A stretch of DNA of 64,000 bases from Paramacrobiotus metropolitanus. Lineage: Eukaryota > Tardigrada > Eutardigrada > Parachela > Macrobiotidae. The DNA lies in assembly GCF_019649055.1 (NCBI RefSeq), contig NW_026570277.1:496001-560000 (forward strand), in the 5' to 3' direction. The notes beneath the pieces are model-generated. The model had not been told where the DNA came from. It did no database searches and was given only the letters and a program-made list of their open reading frames with translations. Shown piece by piece: positions 38,174 to 50,464 of this stretch; positions within the stretch are counted from its first letter, which is position 1, and the number at the start of each line of letters is the position of its first letter. Made by a program: the position numbers and the translations under genes.

Positions 38174-39012
38174 TAAAAGCCTATTGTGGCTGTGGTGTCA
38201 AACTGTGCGGAAGTGCGCCACGTTATGGGAAACGCGACCAATCATTGGTCGCGTCAATTTACCATTTGTCAATTTTTATCATTGGTCAATTTAATCAATT
38301 TACCTGACCTGTCGGTACACCATCAAAGACGTCCCCGAAAACCTCCGTGGATGGGTCAGCTTGGGATACTGCGTACTTGCTGTAATGCCGTTTATGCTTC
38401 TATCCATTTTTCTCTGGGTGATTTTTTTGACGACACCCTTGGCGTGGCTGGCCGGATTTGTGGCACGGTTAGTCGATATGCATTGTGGCGACAAAGCAGT
38501 TTTCACATGCTGCGTGACCTTTATTGTCGTGCACTCCTTATACTGTTGCGGAAGAATGTCGGGGTTGTGGATGCGGGAAAGCTATTTGTGGTCAGTGTGG
38601 AACAAAATCAGGTAACGATCGTCAATGTTAAACCTTGTATAGATTATACTTCAATCGACTCGGTCCGTAGTGTTAGTCCTGATGAAATATTTTTTGTGGT
38701 AATGCCTCTTATATTTGTATTTGTAAGTAAGTGTGATTAACCCAACAAAATTTATTTTAAGTAAGCAGCAGATTTGGAATTACTTTTCAAAAACAGAATC
38801 CCGTAACCCATAACACATTGTTGTAAACTGCGTTGACTGCGCAGAATATCACGCGATTGCCAACCAGCTCCATTCAAACTGCCTGCAGACTCCAGCGTGT
38901 GCTACGAAGATAAATCCGATGCACATATTATTCGATCCTGGGAAGTGTGGTTTGGACTATTTTTGTACGGTACAGGCGTGACCGCCATCGTGGATTCGCT
39001 GTGGGAAACCTC
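38174..39012 (+). pseudogene. Multi-pass membrane family, copy F (chimeric: E4 start fused to E2 second half, then E3 part)
   Basis: 38174-38244 reads KPIVAVVSNC...VMGNATN, the start of E4. It is followed by a 23-base perfect palindrome at 38232-38254 and short repeats. At about 38300 gacctgtcggt, an E4 string, joins directly to ACACCATCAAAGACG, a string from the middle of E2. E2 then continues cleanly to 38611 (CCGRMSGLWMRESYLWSVWNKIR). An E3 follows at about 38845 and stops matching near 39012. Gene order is scrambled, so it is a rearranged pseudogene. Confidence 0.75.
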
Positions 39013-39531
39013 GGTTGATTATTGCCAATGAGCCAACCTCTACATAACTCGCGCTTCCCATAGCACGAACCGCGCTGGCCAGGATTCGGCTGATTTTCCT
39101 GCTGTGAATAGATAAATTCACAACTTAACAAACTCAAGTGTGTCAACGTAGGCTCCGCTGATTTCTCAGGAACCGACACTCCACCGCTTCGTACATACAA
39201 GAGTGCATACTGTACAGTACTGTACGTAATGTACAACTACGTTATTCAGATACCGTAATTATCGAATTAAGTTACAAATGACCACGTGCTCAATTACATG
39301 GGCTTGTACTTCAAACCAGCTTATACTTTAGTATTTACCCATATTTGCTTATAACTCAAACGACAATTACTTGTAGCTTCAGATAATTACGGTACATCTG
39401 CAGTAGAGATTTAGCACCAGAAGACTTACAGTAATTTTACACTAGAAAATAATAATACCAAACATTTAAAAACTAAAAAATAAGTAAATGCGAAATGTAG
39501 GAGGACTTGAGGATTGCACAGAGTCCAAATT
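39013..39531. other. Convergence point between + and - halves of the gene cluster
   Basis: No gene seen. Copy F (+) ends on the left and copy G (-) on the right, so both halves point toward this spacer. Around 39205-39225 there are overlapping gtacagtactgtac self-complementary strings. Confidence 0.5.
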
Positions 39532-42500
39532 TTAGCTCGGTATTTCCGGTTTCAAAAGCCCATTGCACTCATTGGGCTGCAGACTATCTGCCTGTCGTGG
39601 ACTGGGTGTCAGTTTACGGAAACGGCGAAGATACGGTTCATAGCGGCCTTCTTTCCATTGCCTTTGTACATGGCGTATCCACACATAATACATCCATACA
39701 AGAATTCCGGTCAGTACCAGAAGAACGCCGGGCAGCTGCAGGTGTTCCGGGAGAAAGAACTGCGCCAGGGGCCACGGTAGCGCTGCCCACATCAGCGGTC
39801 GGGCAAAGATAATAATAGCAAAACGGTCGACCCACACTGCCGTTACGCACGCGCAATGGGTCGCCTCGGGCCTGTTGAAAGAAAAATCTGCCTTTGGATA
39901 CAGGTTTTGCGTTACGACTATTCAAGTACTTATGCACATTGTGCCCGGGACCAAGAAATTTAAATTTTCGTTTCAACGCATATTGCGGTGACAAGCGATT
40001 CGTTTGCCGAACTCAGTGCTGGCGATTTTGCCCACTGGGTGTGAACTTGTCAAGCATATTCTTATTTTACTCCCAAATTTTGAACCGCGAACCGATTACC
40101 ATTATTTCTAATTTTACCTAATATCTTCAGAAAAATCTTTACCAGTATTTTTTATGCGAAAAATCTGCTGAGCGCGTTATCAGAAGTTTTAGCGAGTGCA
40201 CCTGAATGTGAATTCCTTCTTGAGGCCACTTCCCTAGAGTACTTGTACGCGCGATTTACCACAGTTGGCTGTAAATAACAGGAAAAATGGTTGTATCATT
40301 AGCATACCTCTTCTTAGCCGCTTGCGCAGGTTTAGCCCAGCGATTCCTCTTGGGACAGCACCTGCCGCGTATACAACAAACGATGCAGGCTACGATCGCC
40401 ACTGCGACACCTACAGCTTCCGCAGCTGCCAGCAGTATCCAGGGTAAAAGTCCCATGAAGACAACTGTACCGCCCCATGCCAGAAAAGCGATTCCTATTG
40501 GTTGCGAAATAACCGTTAAATCTGATGAAACGGTCAGGTTGGTTGTGTTTCCCAGGTTATTGCTGATATCCACCCAGTACGAAACTAGTGCCGCAAAAGG
40601 CCGTACCATCTGTAGCATACCATGATTGTTAGAGTTTTACAATGCTTCCAAAGTCGATGAAAAAGCGTAGCAGCATTTGAAATACCGGTATTTATGTTTC
40701 AGTAAATATGATTCCAATACTAACAAATACATCTTTTAGGTATGCTTTCCCAACTCGTGTTTACCCAGGCGGCTCGGCTTTTTGGTATGTAATTAATAAC
40801 TCTGAATCTATTGCATAGTTCTTCATACAGTTCTGATCCATACGTGATTCTACTCGTATATGTGTACTCGTATATTGATACTGCACGAGCCTTATATAGA
40901 TATAATATAGAATTTATTTTAATGTATCGTATAGATATGGATCATAATTATGATCCATATTTTTACGATACTGCCAAAGTCCACAACCGGGCTAACATAA
41001 GTAAGAAACGCGGACGTCGGTACATAAAATTTAATAGTTTTTGTTCACCATGGTACATGCTACAATCTGCAAATTTTCCATGGTTTACTTACATAATTGT
41101 CCGCCGAAGAATTGAGAGTGCAGCTCACTGCAGCGCCGATAGCCCAAGGCTTAAAATCGGCCAACGCGGGACTTTGCGGAAAGGCTTGGACCAGAGAATA
41201 CGAGTTTAGGTATACACCAAGCCCGAAGGTTAAGAGCCCAATCCATGCTTCGTATTCTCGCACCACCTCCGTATCTGACCCTAAGGCCTTTGGAACGGGT
41301 ATTGTTGGCAGCGGTTTACGTCTGCATAAAGCCCTAGGTAATAGGGAATTTGTAATCACTAACTGTAGTACTGTACACGCCTTGCAGCTGCAGGTCTGCA
41401 ATTGTAATTTCGTGTTCACTATTTGATTATTCCGGTTATACAGTTTTTGGACCGTGGACTAGATGTGACAGTTATCCGTTTACTTGATCCTATACCGATG
41501 TTTCTGTATGTAATGAAACTGTATATGCCAGCTGCTACCTTATTTGACTGCAAAAAGAGGATAGATAGCTCTCTCGCATCCACAATCGCCACATCCTCCC
41601 ACAGCAGTATATGGATAGTACCGTCATAAAGGTCACGCAGAAGGGAAAAATCACTTGCTCGCCCAACAGCGTTACGAAGGATAGTGTGATGATTCCAGCC
41701 AACCACACCAACGGTATGGTCAATACTGCGGCCCACAGAAATAACGCCAGATATACGAACGGAAACCAAACCAAAGCAAAGAACGCGACACATATCACGG
41801 TTTGCCATCGTTCGGGTAGATCTTCAATTCTGCGACAGGCACGTTTCTGCTTCTCGCCTTGGGACGGAGTGGTATCAGCGATCACAACGGTGATCGCTCC
41901 AGTGGTGTCCTCGCTGCCATTATTATTCGGTGATTCGGATGAGGGGATCAAAGCGACCGGGGTTCACAGGAGTATCGCTATCGGGAGAACCAAAAAAACG
42001 GCTGATGGTTTGGCAGAGTGGTAGGTGCTGTGATGGATAACCGGGCAACCGCCAGTAACGATTGGCCCATAGATAACAACAAAAGGAAACGAAGAGCGTC
42101 CCCGTTGCGAAAAACAACAAATATGTTCCGATGAAGCCAAAGTTAATTCTGATCTCGCTTAGGCTTTCCGTGGACTGGCCGGAGGCTTCCCAATAAGACA
42201 TGACCCGATCCCAAAAACATCCATTCGTTTCCTGCCAGAAAATACGGTAAATGCAATTCGGATTTATAGCATTTTAAGTAACCTTCGAAAGGAAAGGCGC
42301 GCGCAAACAGAATTCTCATTACTATTAATATTTACAAAAATGTGCCAAGACGAACGTGAGGAGGTGTTAGTGTAACTTTAAATAAACCACTACAGATGAC
42401 GTTTTTATCGGCATCAGCCTACACACATAACAATACGCCTGCGCGGATTTACACTAAGTAAAATGATAAAATTAAGGGCAGTCGATTGCCTCAACCGTGT

Positions 42501-44427
42501 ACGGCTGCAGCGGGCGGTTGTCAGGCGACAGCAAAACGCCATTCTGTGTTATAAAATTGGTCGCCTCGTCGTTACTTTCTCCATTGACTTCTGTGTCAAA
42601 CTCAAACACTTGCACCTCGTTTATTTCTCAGAATTACCTATCCGATATCTTAAAAGATAGGGAAAAATAAAGAAGATTTCTGAACCAAAAAGGTGCTACA
42701 GAAAGCAAATAAGACAATATAGAGCCATTAGGGATTTCTCGTAGACAAAGCACTGAATGCATGGTCAAGGTGTACGCAGAGATCCTATTCTATGTCTACG
42801 AGAACCTGAAATGGGAACATCTTGGCATAATCACTATCAGTGGCACCTTGTTTGGTATCGAAAAACGTCTTAACGCGAGGTTCCCAGTGGTTCGGTCCCT
42901 TTGCGGTAACTCTTATAACACGGTCATAGCACGACTTTACATCAAACGCACTTGACGATATATCAGGAAAATGATTTTACTACATTATAGCGTTAGCAAA
43001 AAGTTTATTTTGTTCACAGTAAACTAATTGTGAAGTTTTAAAGTCAAAAATTTTAGGGTGAAATTTACTGAGTACTGTTCATCCAAAAAAAGTTTGGGAA
43101 ACGCTTTTCGGTGCGGAAACAGTGTGAAAGCTTATCACACATTGGAAATTTCAATATCATTCCTATTAAAAATTTAAAGTGCAAAAAACCGATCCAGGGG
43201 TGGTGGGGTGGTGCCGCCCCTGAACGTTTTCTGCTATAACTCTCAAAGCATACAGGATATCAAAAAACGGTATGTGTAACAAGCTCAGCAGGTAGCGCTC
43301 GATTTAATGACACTTTTTGAGTAATTTTTTGATAACGCGTTGATTTGATGTGAAATTAAGTTTGATTTCTCACGAAACGCGTTTAAAGTCTATCGTGGTT
43401 TGTTGCGCTATGTTCAGTACAGAAAATCTACAGCTGGAACGCTGAGTGAAGCAAATGAAAGGACAGAAGGGCTGGAGACTGCCGACGCGCACGCCGCATG
43501 CAGAGACAATAGCCGTCGGTCAACTAAGTTATCACACCATCCTGTCACTAATTGCTTCGGCTCAGCATTCCTTTGAAACGGCTGATTACTTCACCTGCGC
43601 TAACAATAGCTTTGCATCAGAATCCCATCCATCGCTCTTGACTATAAAAGACCTGATTCATAACCCGGATAGTCTAAAGGCAGCGCTAGCCGATTTTTCT
43701 CTGTTGAACAGCGCTTCCCCCTACGGCACTCATAACGGAAAATCGTTTTTTAACGTAAACAACTTTTTTACATACATGATAGCGCCATATTCTGATAGAG
43801 GAGACTTTATTCTTTACAATGAGCTATAAACCCCAAAATGAATTTCCACTGGGAACCTCGCGTTAATTTTTTCTGTATCTTTGGAGATATCGGTTGCGTT
43901 TTTACATTCAGAAATCCGTAAGACACAAGTCGATGAGCTTAACGTATAAGTCTATGGGATGGAACACTGTGAGGCGACCAATTTCATAGCATTGCACGCT
44001 GTTTTGCCAGCCGCCCAGGGAGGCGTACACGGTTGAGGCAATCGACTGCCCTTAATTTAAATACAGATTGTTAATGTGGATCGAAGTATCTTCAATTTAA
44101 AAGTACAGTAGCAATGCTAGAAGCAATTATTTCTTTAGAAAAATGTCCTAATTTTTGCATCTATAACACTGAACCGCAGCAAGTAAGGCAGAAGAATTTA
44201 TTATATTCACTTACATATCCAAGAAAACCCAAAACGCTGTCGAAGTACGTTGCCTCACGTAGATCGGCTCTGGTTGGTTTCCAACTGGGGAGTACGCGAG
44301 CGGCAAATATCACCGACAACTGACAAGCTATCCACAACACTACACAACTTTCTGCTACGATTTCCTGATAAACCCAACAAAGATCTCTCGTCAGAACATT
44401 AATTAAATCTCGACAAAATGTCTTCAT
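39532..44427 (-). CDS. Multi-pass membrane family, copy G (complete, one frameshift in E2)
   Basis: Reverse-strand exons: E1 44215-44427, E2 41539-42231, E3 41093-41333, E4 40308-40609, E5 39532-39871. All borders are GT-AG with family phases, except that E2 is one base out of frame near 41950 (between ...PVNPGR and LIPSSESPNNN). E1 has CWVYQEIVAESCVVLWIACQ. E2 has CCGRMWRLWMRESY. E4 has SYWVDISNNLGNTTNLT, a long helix and a basic end. E5 has ARPLMWAALPWPLAQFFLPEHLQLPG. Intron 1 is 2 kb and holds a TIR element. Probably a live gene if the E2 indel is a consensus error. Confidence 0.7.
42469..44058. mobile_element. 1.6-kb TIR element in intron 1 of copy G
   Basis: Outer ends aaattaagggcagtcgattg (42469 on) and its inverse at 44037-44058 are perfect, and similarity continues inward for about 100 bp (tgtacg, gggcgg, attggtcgcctc). 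A second matching block, aacgcgaggttcccagtgg, pairs 42873-42891 with 43847-43865. It carries one open frame on the + strand. Confidence 0.7.
43446..43829 (+). CDS. Hypothetical 127-residue protein inside the TIR element
   Basis: An ATG at 43446 opens 127 codons. It has no signal peptide or membrane helix. The C-terminal part is Phe/Asn/Tyr-rich (NNFFTYMIAPYSDRGDF). Not recognised, with no DDE motif. It may be a fragment of an element-encoded protein, or chance. Confidence 0.25.
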   Translation: MKQMKGQKGWRLPTRTPHAETIAVGQLSYHTILSLIASAQHSFETADYFTCANNSFASESHPSLLTIKDLIHNPDSLKAALADFSLLNSASPYGTHNGKSFFNVNNFFTYMIAPYSDRGDFILYNEL

Positions 44428-45799
44428 TTTTGAATTAATGTGGGACCGTGGTTCAGTTTATAGAATAATTATAAACTAATAATGATAATTGTATTAACCC
44501 AAACTAACCATGTAACGAACCTCGATCGTCCGTACACTATAATGGTATTAGCCCCATTCGGTTGTTTGAAGTTTCTGCAACAATTGTACTCGTACTCTAG
44601 TTTACAACTGTGTTACGATCGATCGCGGCAACACGCGGCCAGCTGTTCCCGTGTGCTCCCCTTTTATATGGCTTTACTACAGCGTGTTATGAAGTACATA
44701 TACGGGCTTCTATGATTCTGCGCCTGGATACATCATATTGTACAGCTGCTTAGTACTCGTAGTACGGTCGCTCGGAATTACGGATCCTGGCTTTATGTGC
44801 TGTTGTGGCATTGCAGTTCACACCCTTTATCGATTAATTCGATTGCTTTTTTCTCTTGTACACGATGATAAACTACACAGGAATGACCGTACAGTAACAT
44901 CCGCTATCGGCTTCATTATATGGACAAAAAATAACCATTGCCAAATACGTTTTTAATTATGATATGTAGTAAACATAGAATTTCTTTTATTGAGCAAAAG
45001 CCGTTCACATAGCTAATTTAATAGGCCGTACGCATAATGCTACGTAAACGATTCAAATTTATACACGTTAAAAACAACCAAAAATTGTTAGCGCCGTCTG
45101 ACATTTTGGTACGCACATCCACTGTGCGTCCCCAAACATTCAATTAGTAGTGTACGTGCTACATACCGTTAGTACATAGTACTCATGATAGTAGTGATAC
45201 TGATACAAGTACTGTACATACCTGCAGTTTATCACATTCTCACTCTCCAAACCGGCGTTTACAACTCAACCGGAAGTTACACAGTTCTGAACTATTATGT
45301 ATACTCGTGCCTTTTCGTAAAGTCATTGTGACAATTTGTTGCGCCGGAAGTTGTAGGCAACATCAGACAATCTTGCAATCATACTAAGAAAACTGCATCA
45401 CGTACTGAATTTATCGAATAATTTCTTGGCAAGTCATAGATGATTTTCAGATTTCTAATGCATTTTTCCCAAATAAGTCTAACACACATCGTGGCGTTTA
45501 TTCATCTGCAGAATTCTCATAACAGTGTGGCAAGAACGTAGCATAAAAAAGAACAAAAAGGCGCGATTATTCCTTACCGTATAAACTTCAATAAAAGCAA
45601 GCGGCATTATTGTTTTCAGCGAGATCAAAAAGTTCTGTGAAAGCGAAATAATGGACAAGGGACGGAAAACCTGTCTTCCCCAATGAAGGAACCAGCAAAA
45701 GCAAAGCGGTAACACAGTAAAACAGCATCAAAATAAAATAAAAAAAATAAAATACAAACTAATTCCACTGCAAAACAACAATCTCCAGTAGAAGGGCCA
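44428..45799. other. Spacer between copies G and H
   Basis: No gene, TIR or tandem repeat recognised. It contains the upstream region of copy G and the 3' side of copy H. Confidence 0.5.
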
Positions 45800-48700
45800 T
45801 CATCCCGATTTCGCACTGCCACCATCAGTACCACTCTTCCCGCTCTCATCCCCTTCGTTGCGCAACAGATTCCACAAGAACACCACAAACAACAAATACA
45901 ACCACAACGTGTACATCGTCAGCATCACCAACAACCCCGGGAACTGCAGCCATTCCGGGAGAAACAGCTCCGCCAGGGAAACGGCAGGAACCGCCAGAAC
46001 GCCAGCTGCCCAATGATGATGGGCAGATCGTCGTTCAGCATGTACCACAACGGGCACAGGCAGCGGGGTTCCGCCAGGGCGGTCCACATCCGACACTGCC
46101 AGCAGGGGTCCTCGGGGGTGGCGTTGGAGAAGGGCAGGGCCAGGGCGCAACACCGCTGCGCTGTTGGGGAAACGGGGACGCCGTGGGGAACGGGAGGGGA
46201 GAGGGGTTCGTGGGGTTTAATTGGCAGAGACTGCGGTCTTCCCATTTCTCCCGGCTGCGACTGGCCAGCCGTTTCTCTTTGGCCAGTTGGCGCAGTTGTT
46301 TCTCTTCGGTTTTGTCGTGGTGTCGGCTTTTGGTTGGTTTGTCTTTTATGTTATTGTGGCGGGAATGTTTGTCGTCGGAGTTGGCACTGTCGGCGACTCC
46401 TTTCTTCTTGGCTAGCTTTGCGCTACAAACAGTAAACATAAAAAATAAGAAACAGAAAACAAATTTCGGACAGTTTCTCTGTCATTGTCCGTCATTCTGA
46501 AGCTGAATGATTTTGTATACAATGGCGTGAAAACCGTTCAATCACGCAACTTCCGGTGGCCGTATATCACGGCAAGAAAACCACAAAGTTTAAACGTGTT
46601 GCCCTGCACGGAAAGTCAGGTTACTATCCGATCTTCTCGAACTTTGCTGTAAAAGGAGCAGTTTTATGGAGTTTTTCTCAGATTGGAAAGTAAATTTTAA
46701 AAAAAATTGTAACACATTTACAAAAAATTTCAATTTCAAAAATTTTTTTACTGTATTCATTATGGAGTGCGCGCTAATGATATACAGATTTCTACGTTGT
46801 CGAAAAGCGAAAGTAAGGCACAAAGTAGGCTAATTCGATAGAAGAAATGCCAAACATTGACAATGAAGCTGATTATAATAGTATGGCTAGAAACCGGTAA
46901 CGATGATTTAGAAGAATGGTTGCTTACCGTTTGGGATACTTCCCGTCTGAGGAGTCCATGCAGGCGGTCATGCAGGCCAGAAGGATACAGCCACCCAGTA
47001 GAAAGCACATCACGATATGCGGCAGAACAGTCACGAGCCGCAGGCCCGTACCCCACGCGGAATACACCGGACCCAGCATCTGTCCGAAGCCGGCACTTCC
47101 CCATGTGAAACTCAGCACACCGAGGTCTTCCTCATCTACTTCAGCAGCTAGGTCCTTGTCGTTCCAGTACGATAACATGGCACTGGGATAATCCAAACCC
47201 TGTGCAAAATCAACGAATTACATTATATACTTCGCAGTTTTTCGCATTCCCGACATTTTCACAATATATTTCGAATTTTGACAAGAATAATATTATCACG
47301 TACCGGACACCACAGACACGGTATTCTCCGCGTTTTTCCACACGGCAAAAACTTTTCAAAAATTGATTACGTGATAATTATTGTTCTTATACAAGCTTGT
47401 ACACGAGATTAATCAAACATTAGTTTAATGCGGAGCAATGCAAAGAATACCATGTTTCTGGTGACCGATATGCGAATCGATATGGCGAAAGTGTCCGGAA
47501 GACGAAAAACGTCGAAGTACAATCAAGGTTTCATTGCAGTCTTGTAAAGTTTCCGCCAGTCAATGTCGGATGCGTTGGAAAACATTTTCATTAGGAAAGT
47601 CCTTACCTTAGCGAGATTTTTTGTCCGCCAAAACAATTCGGACATCCCGGTGCAGTTGGCAATTTTCTCCGGAGTAGTGGACGCCGCCAATAAGGAGGAC
47701 ACACTGCGGTGAACCGCCCAGCAGCCGTTCAGCAGAATAATCGCGCGCATCGTGAAGATGAGACGCGGTGTGCGCTCAGCGGTTAACGGCTCCACCGGCG
47801 GCGCGTCCAGTAATTTGTTGAGGGAACCCAGGTCGCTCTGCGGTAGGATGCCACCGAAAAGGTTCTTCAAGAACGTAGCCACCCACTGCGTCGGGGAGGT
47901 TCTGCCGGTCGTCGTGCTAAAAATAAAAATCAAGCATATCGTGCTAAAAATAAAAATCAAGCATAACAAATTAAAGTCTTTACCACTGACACGACTAAGG
48001 GTACAAATTCAATTTCTGTTTAATATATTTTTAAAAAAATTTAAATCGAATTATCAATTTTTTAATTTCCTCTACTCTTTGAAAATTATACACTTCGCGT
48101 TCTGATTGCGTGCGCGCAATCGTGAATTGTACACTATAGTACTTGAATTTTTTTAAGCAATGGGCATTTCAACGCGCGGTTATTTGAAGTATTGTATGAC
48201 GTTAGTGGACGTCAGCAGCGCTCGTAATTTTCGTTTCAAAGATTTTTTAATACATATGATTACGGATTTAATTTTAACGTAATATTTTTCACTGTACGTA
48301 CTTTATCCTGAAATAAAATAACGCCTGATCGATTTTGGTAACGTTACGGTTAAAGTATTTCACGCGTTGCACTGGGATCGAATTTTTCCGTTTTAATTTG
48401 TTGAATTATTTCTTACGACACGGCAAAAAAATAAAATAAAATAGGAAAATAAAATATGTAGGATACAGAATGACGTAGGAAAAAAATACGAACAAGATAC
48501 TAAATAACTACTGATTAAAATACTGAATAAAATGACGTAGGAATAAACTTATCAACTACATAAATAATAATTATACGTAATATTTATTAAAAGAACTGCA
48601 CTTCATGAAATACGTCGAATCGGAAGCGCTTTATTTTCACCGATAATTCGTAAAACAAGCATACGTACGTGGAACTGAACAGCCGGCTGAAATACGTCTC

Positions 48701-50464
48701 CTGCATCCACCAGCCCCATATCCGTCCGGTACAGTGCACCGCCAACAACGACACCACCCCCACGCCCACAGGGAACACCGCTTCCACGTCGAATAACCCC
48801 ACCAACACCCATACGAATATCCCGGTGACGGCCAACAGCGGCAGGGAGCACAGCACCAGGATGCAGCACACCCACACCAACCCGGGCAGGAACCAGATCC
48901 CGTACAGCACCAACCGGATCACACCCACCCACCGCACCGACCCGGTGAGGTCCTCGATGAACTCCAGGAGGGCGGTGAGTTGGCTGCAGATGTGGACGCC
49001 GTGGCGCCAGCGGAACTGGCGCCAGTGGAAGTTGTAGAAGAGCGAGAAGACGATGGAGACAGCCAGTAGGGCGGTGGTGCTGTATAATAAAAGGGTGCCG
49101 TAGTAGCCGACGGCCGGGGCGGTGGCGGACGGCCGTGTGGAGCCATATGTGGGATCCGCGAGGAATTTCTTCCAGGCGTAGGCCGTTCGGTCCCATATGC
49201 ACTCGTTGATACCCTACGAAAAATTCACTTATTAACTGAGAGATTTCAGTAGCCATCAAAATAGTAACTAAAGGTGCCAGCTCTGACACACTATGTCATA
49301 GTTAAAATTTAAATTGACAAAGCAATCAAACAGTATCCATCACGACCGTTGCATTGCTTTTAATGACAGCCCAAACTTAACACACTTCTTCAGTCTGTTA
49401 GCAAATTATTTTTCGGATTTCTGGAGAATAGTAAAGGTTTCCACCATGCACTAACGGATAAAAAAGGTTTTGATTTGAACATTCTTTAACAGAAATAAAT
49501 TACCCCTGGGAGCGTACCACGTCCCATTAAAATAAATTACCGCGTTACATTTGTTTTTACAAAACAAGACTGTAATTACTTTAATAGTCATATTTTTTTT
49601 TAATTTTTTCGGAACGCAGGCAATGTAGATGGCGCGGCCGTTGAGCAAATCATGAGATTGAAACACAAAATTTATTGTACATTACCAAATAACTTAAATT
49701 TACTGTACTGTAAATTAAAATTTACTTTGAAATGTTTAAATTTACTTCACAAGCCAATAACAGTGTATTGTAGTCACTGTAATGAAACAAACTGCTTGCG
49801 TTAAATTCCGCAAATGCGGTGGCTACATTCTGTACGGCATTTCTCCACCACCTAAACAAAATTTTATTTTAAATTTGTTTGACTGAAGTACGTCCGGATG
49901 AGCAAACTCAAAGGCGCGGCGAGCGAAGTCAAATGTTTATCATTAACAACGAGTTACGACATACAGTATAAATACGCACTCATATTTCAAAGTCACGCGA
50001 TGTCTTTCATCAGGGAGAGCCTGTCTAAATTCACAATAAAAAACACTGCTGCTGAAGAGCTTAAGAACATTTTTAGGCTTTATAAACTTCGATGCTACAT
50101 ATAACTGATATAAGCATCAAGAAAATTGAATTTAGAGGGAACATTTAGAGAACTACATTACAAGCAATTTAGGAAACAGAAATGAATTCAGAACCAAAGC
50201 TATAAGGGACAGACAGCGCTGATCCAACGGATTAGAACCACTAGAAAAAATTATTTCACTTACAAATCCGAAACGTTGCAGGAACGTGTCGAGCTCCGTA
50301 ACAGCATTGGGATGCACCCGACTACTCTGCCATTCGACAAAGAATCGCTGGCCCAGTTTAATGGAGATCTGACTGGCGAACCACAGCACGATTAGCGCCT
50401 CGAAAATGATCTCCTGATAGACCCAACACCCCCCTTTATCCAGATAGGAACGCAGCGAGCGCAT
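45800..50464 (-). CDS. Multi-pass membrane family, copy H (divergent, G+C-rich; frameshifts in E5)
   Basis: Reverse-strand exons: E1 50264-50464, E2 48669-49213, E3 47607-47916, E4 46928-47199, E5 45800-46422, phases 0, 2, 0, 2. E1 has CWVYQEIIFEALIVLWFASQ. E2 starts GINECIWDRTAYAW and ends VHCTGRIWGWWMQETY, the same architecture as other copies but lacking the acidic loop. E3 has two membrane segments' worth of hydrophobic residues. E4 has AMLSYWND. E5 starts with a long basic, Lys/Arg/His-rich stretch and has FLPEWLQFPGLLVMLT, but changes frame twice (near 46130 and 45980). E2 and E5 are visibly more G+C-rich than the neighbours. An old paralogue. Confidence 0.65.
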
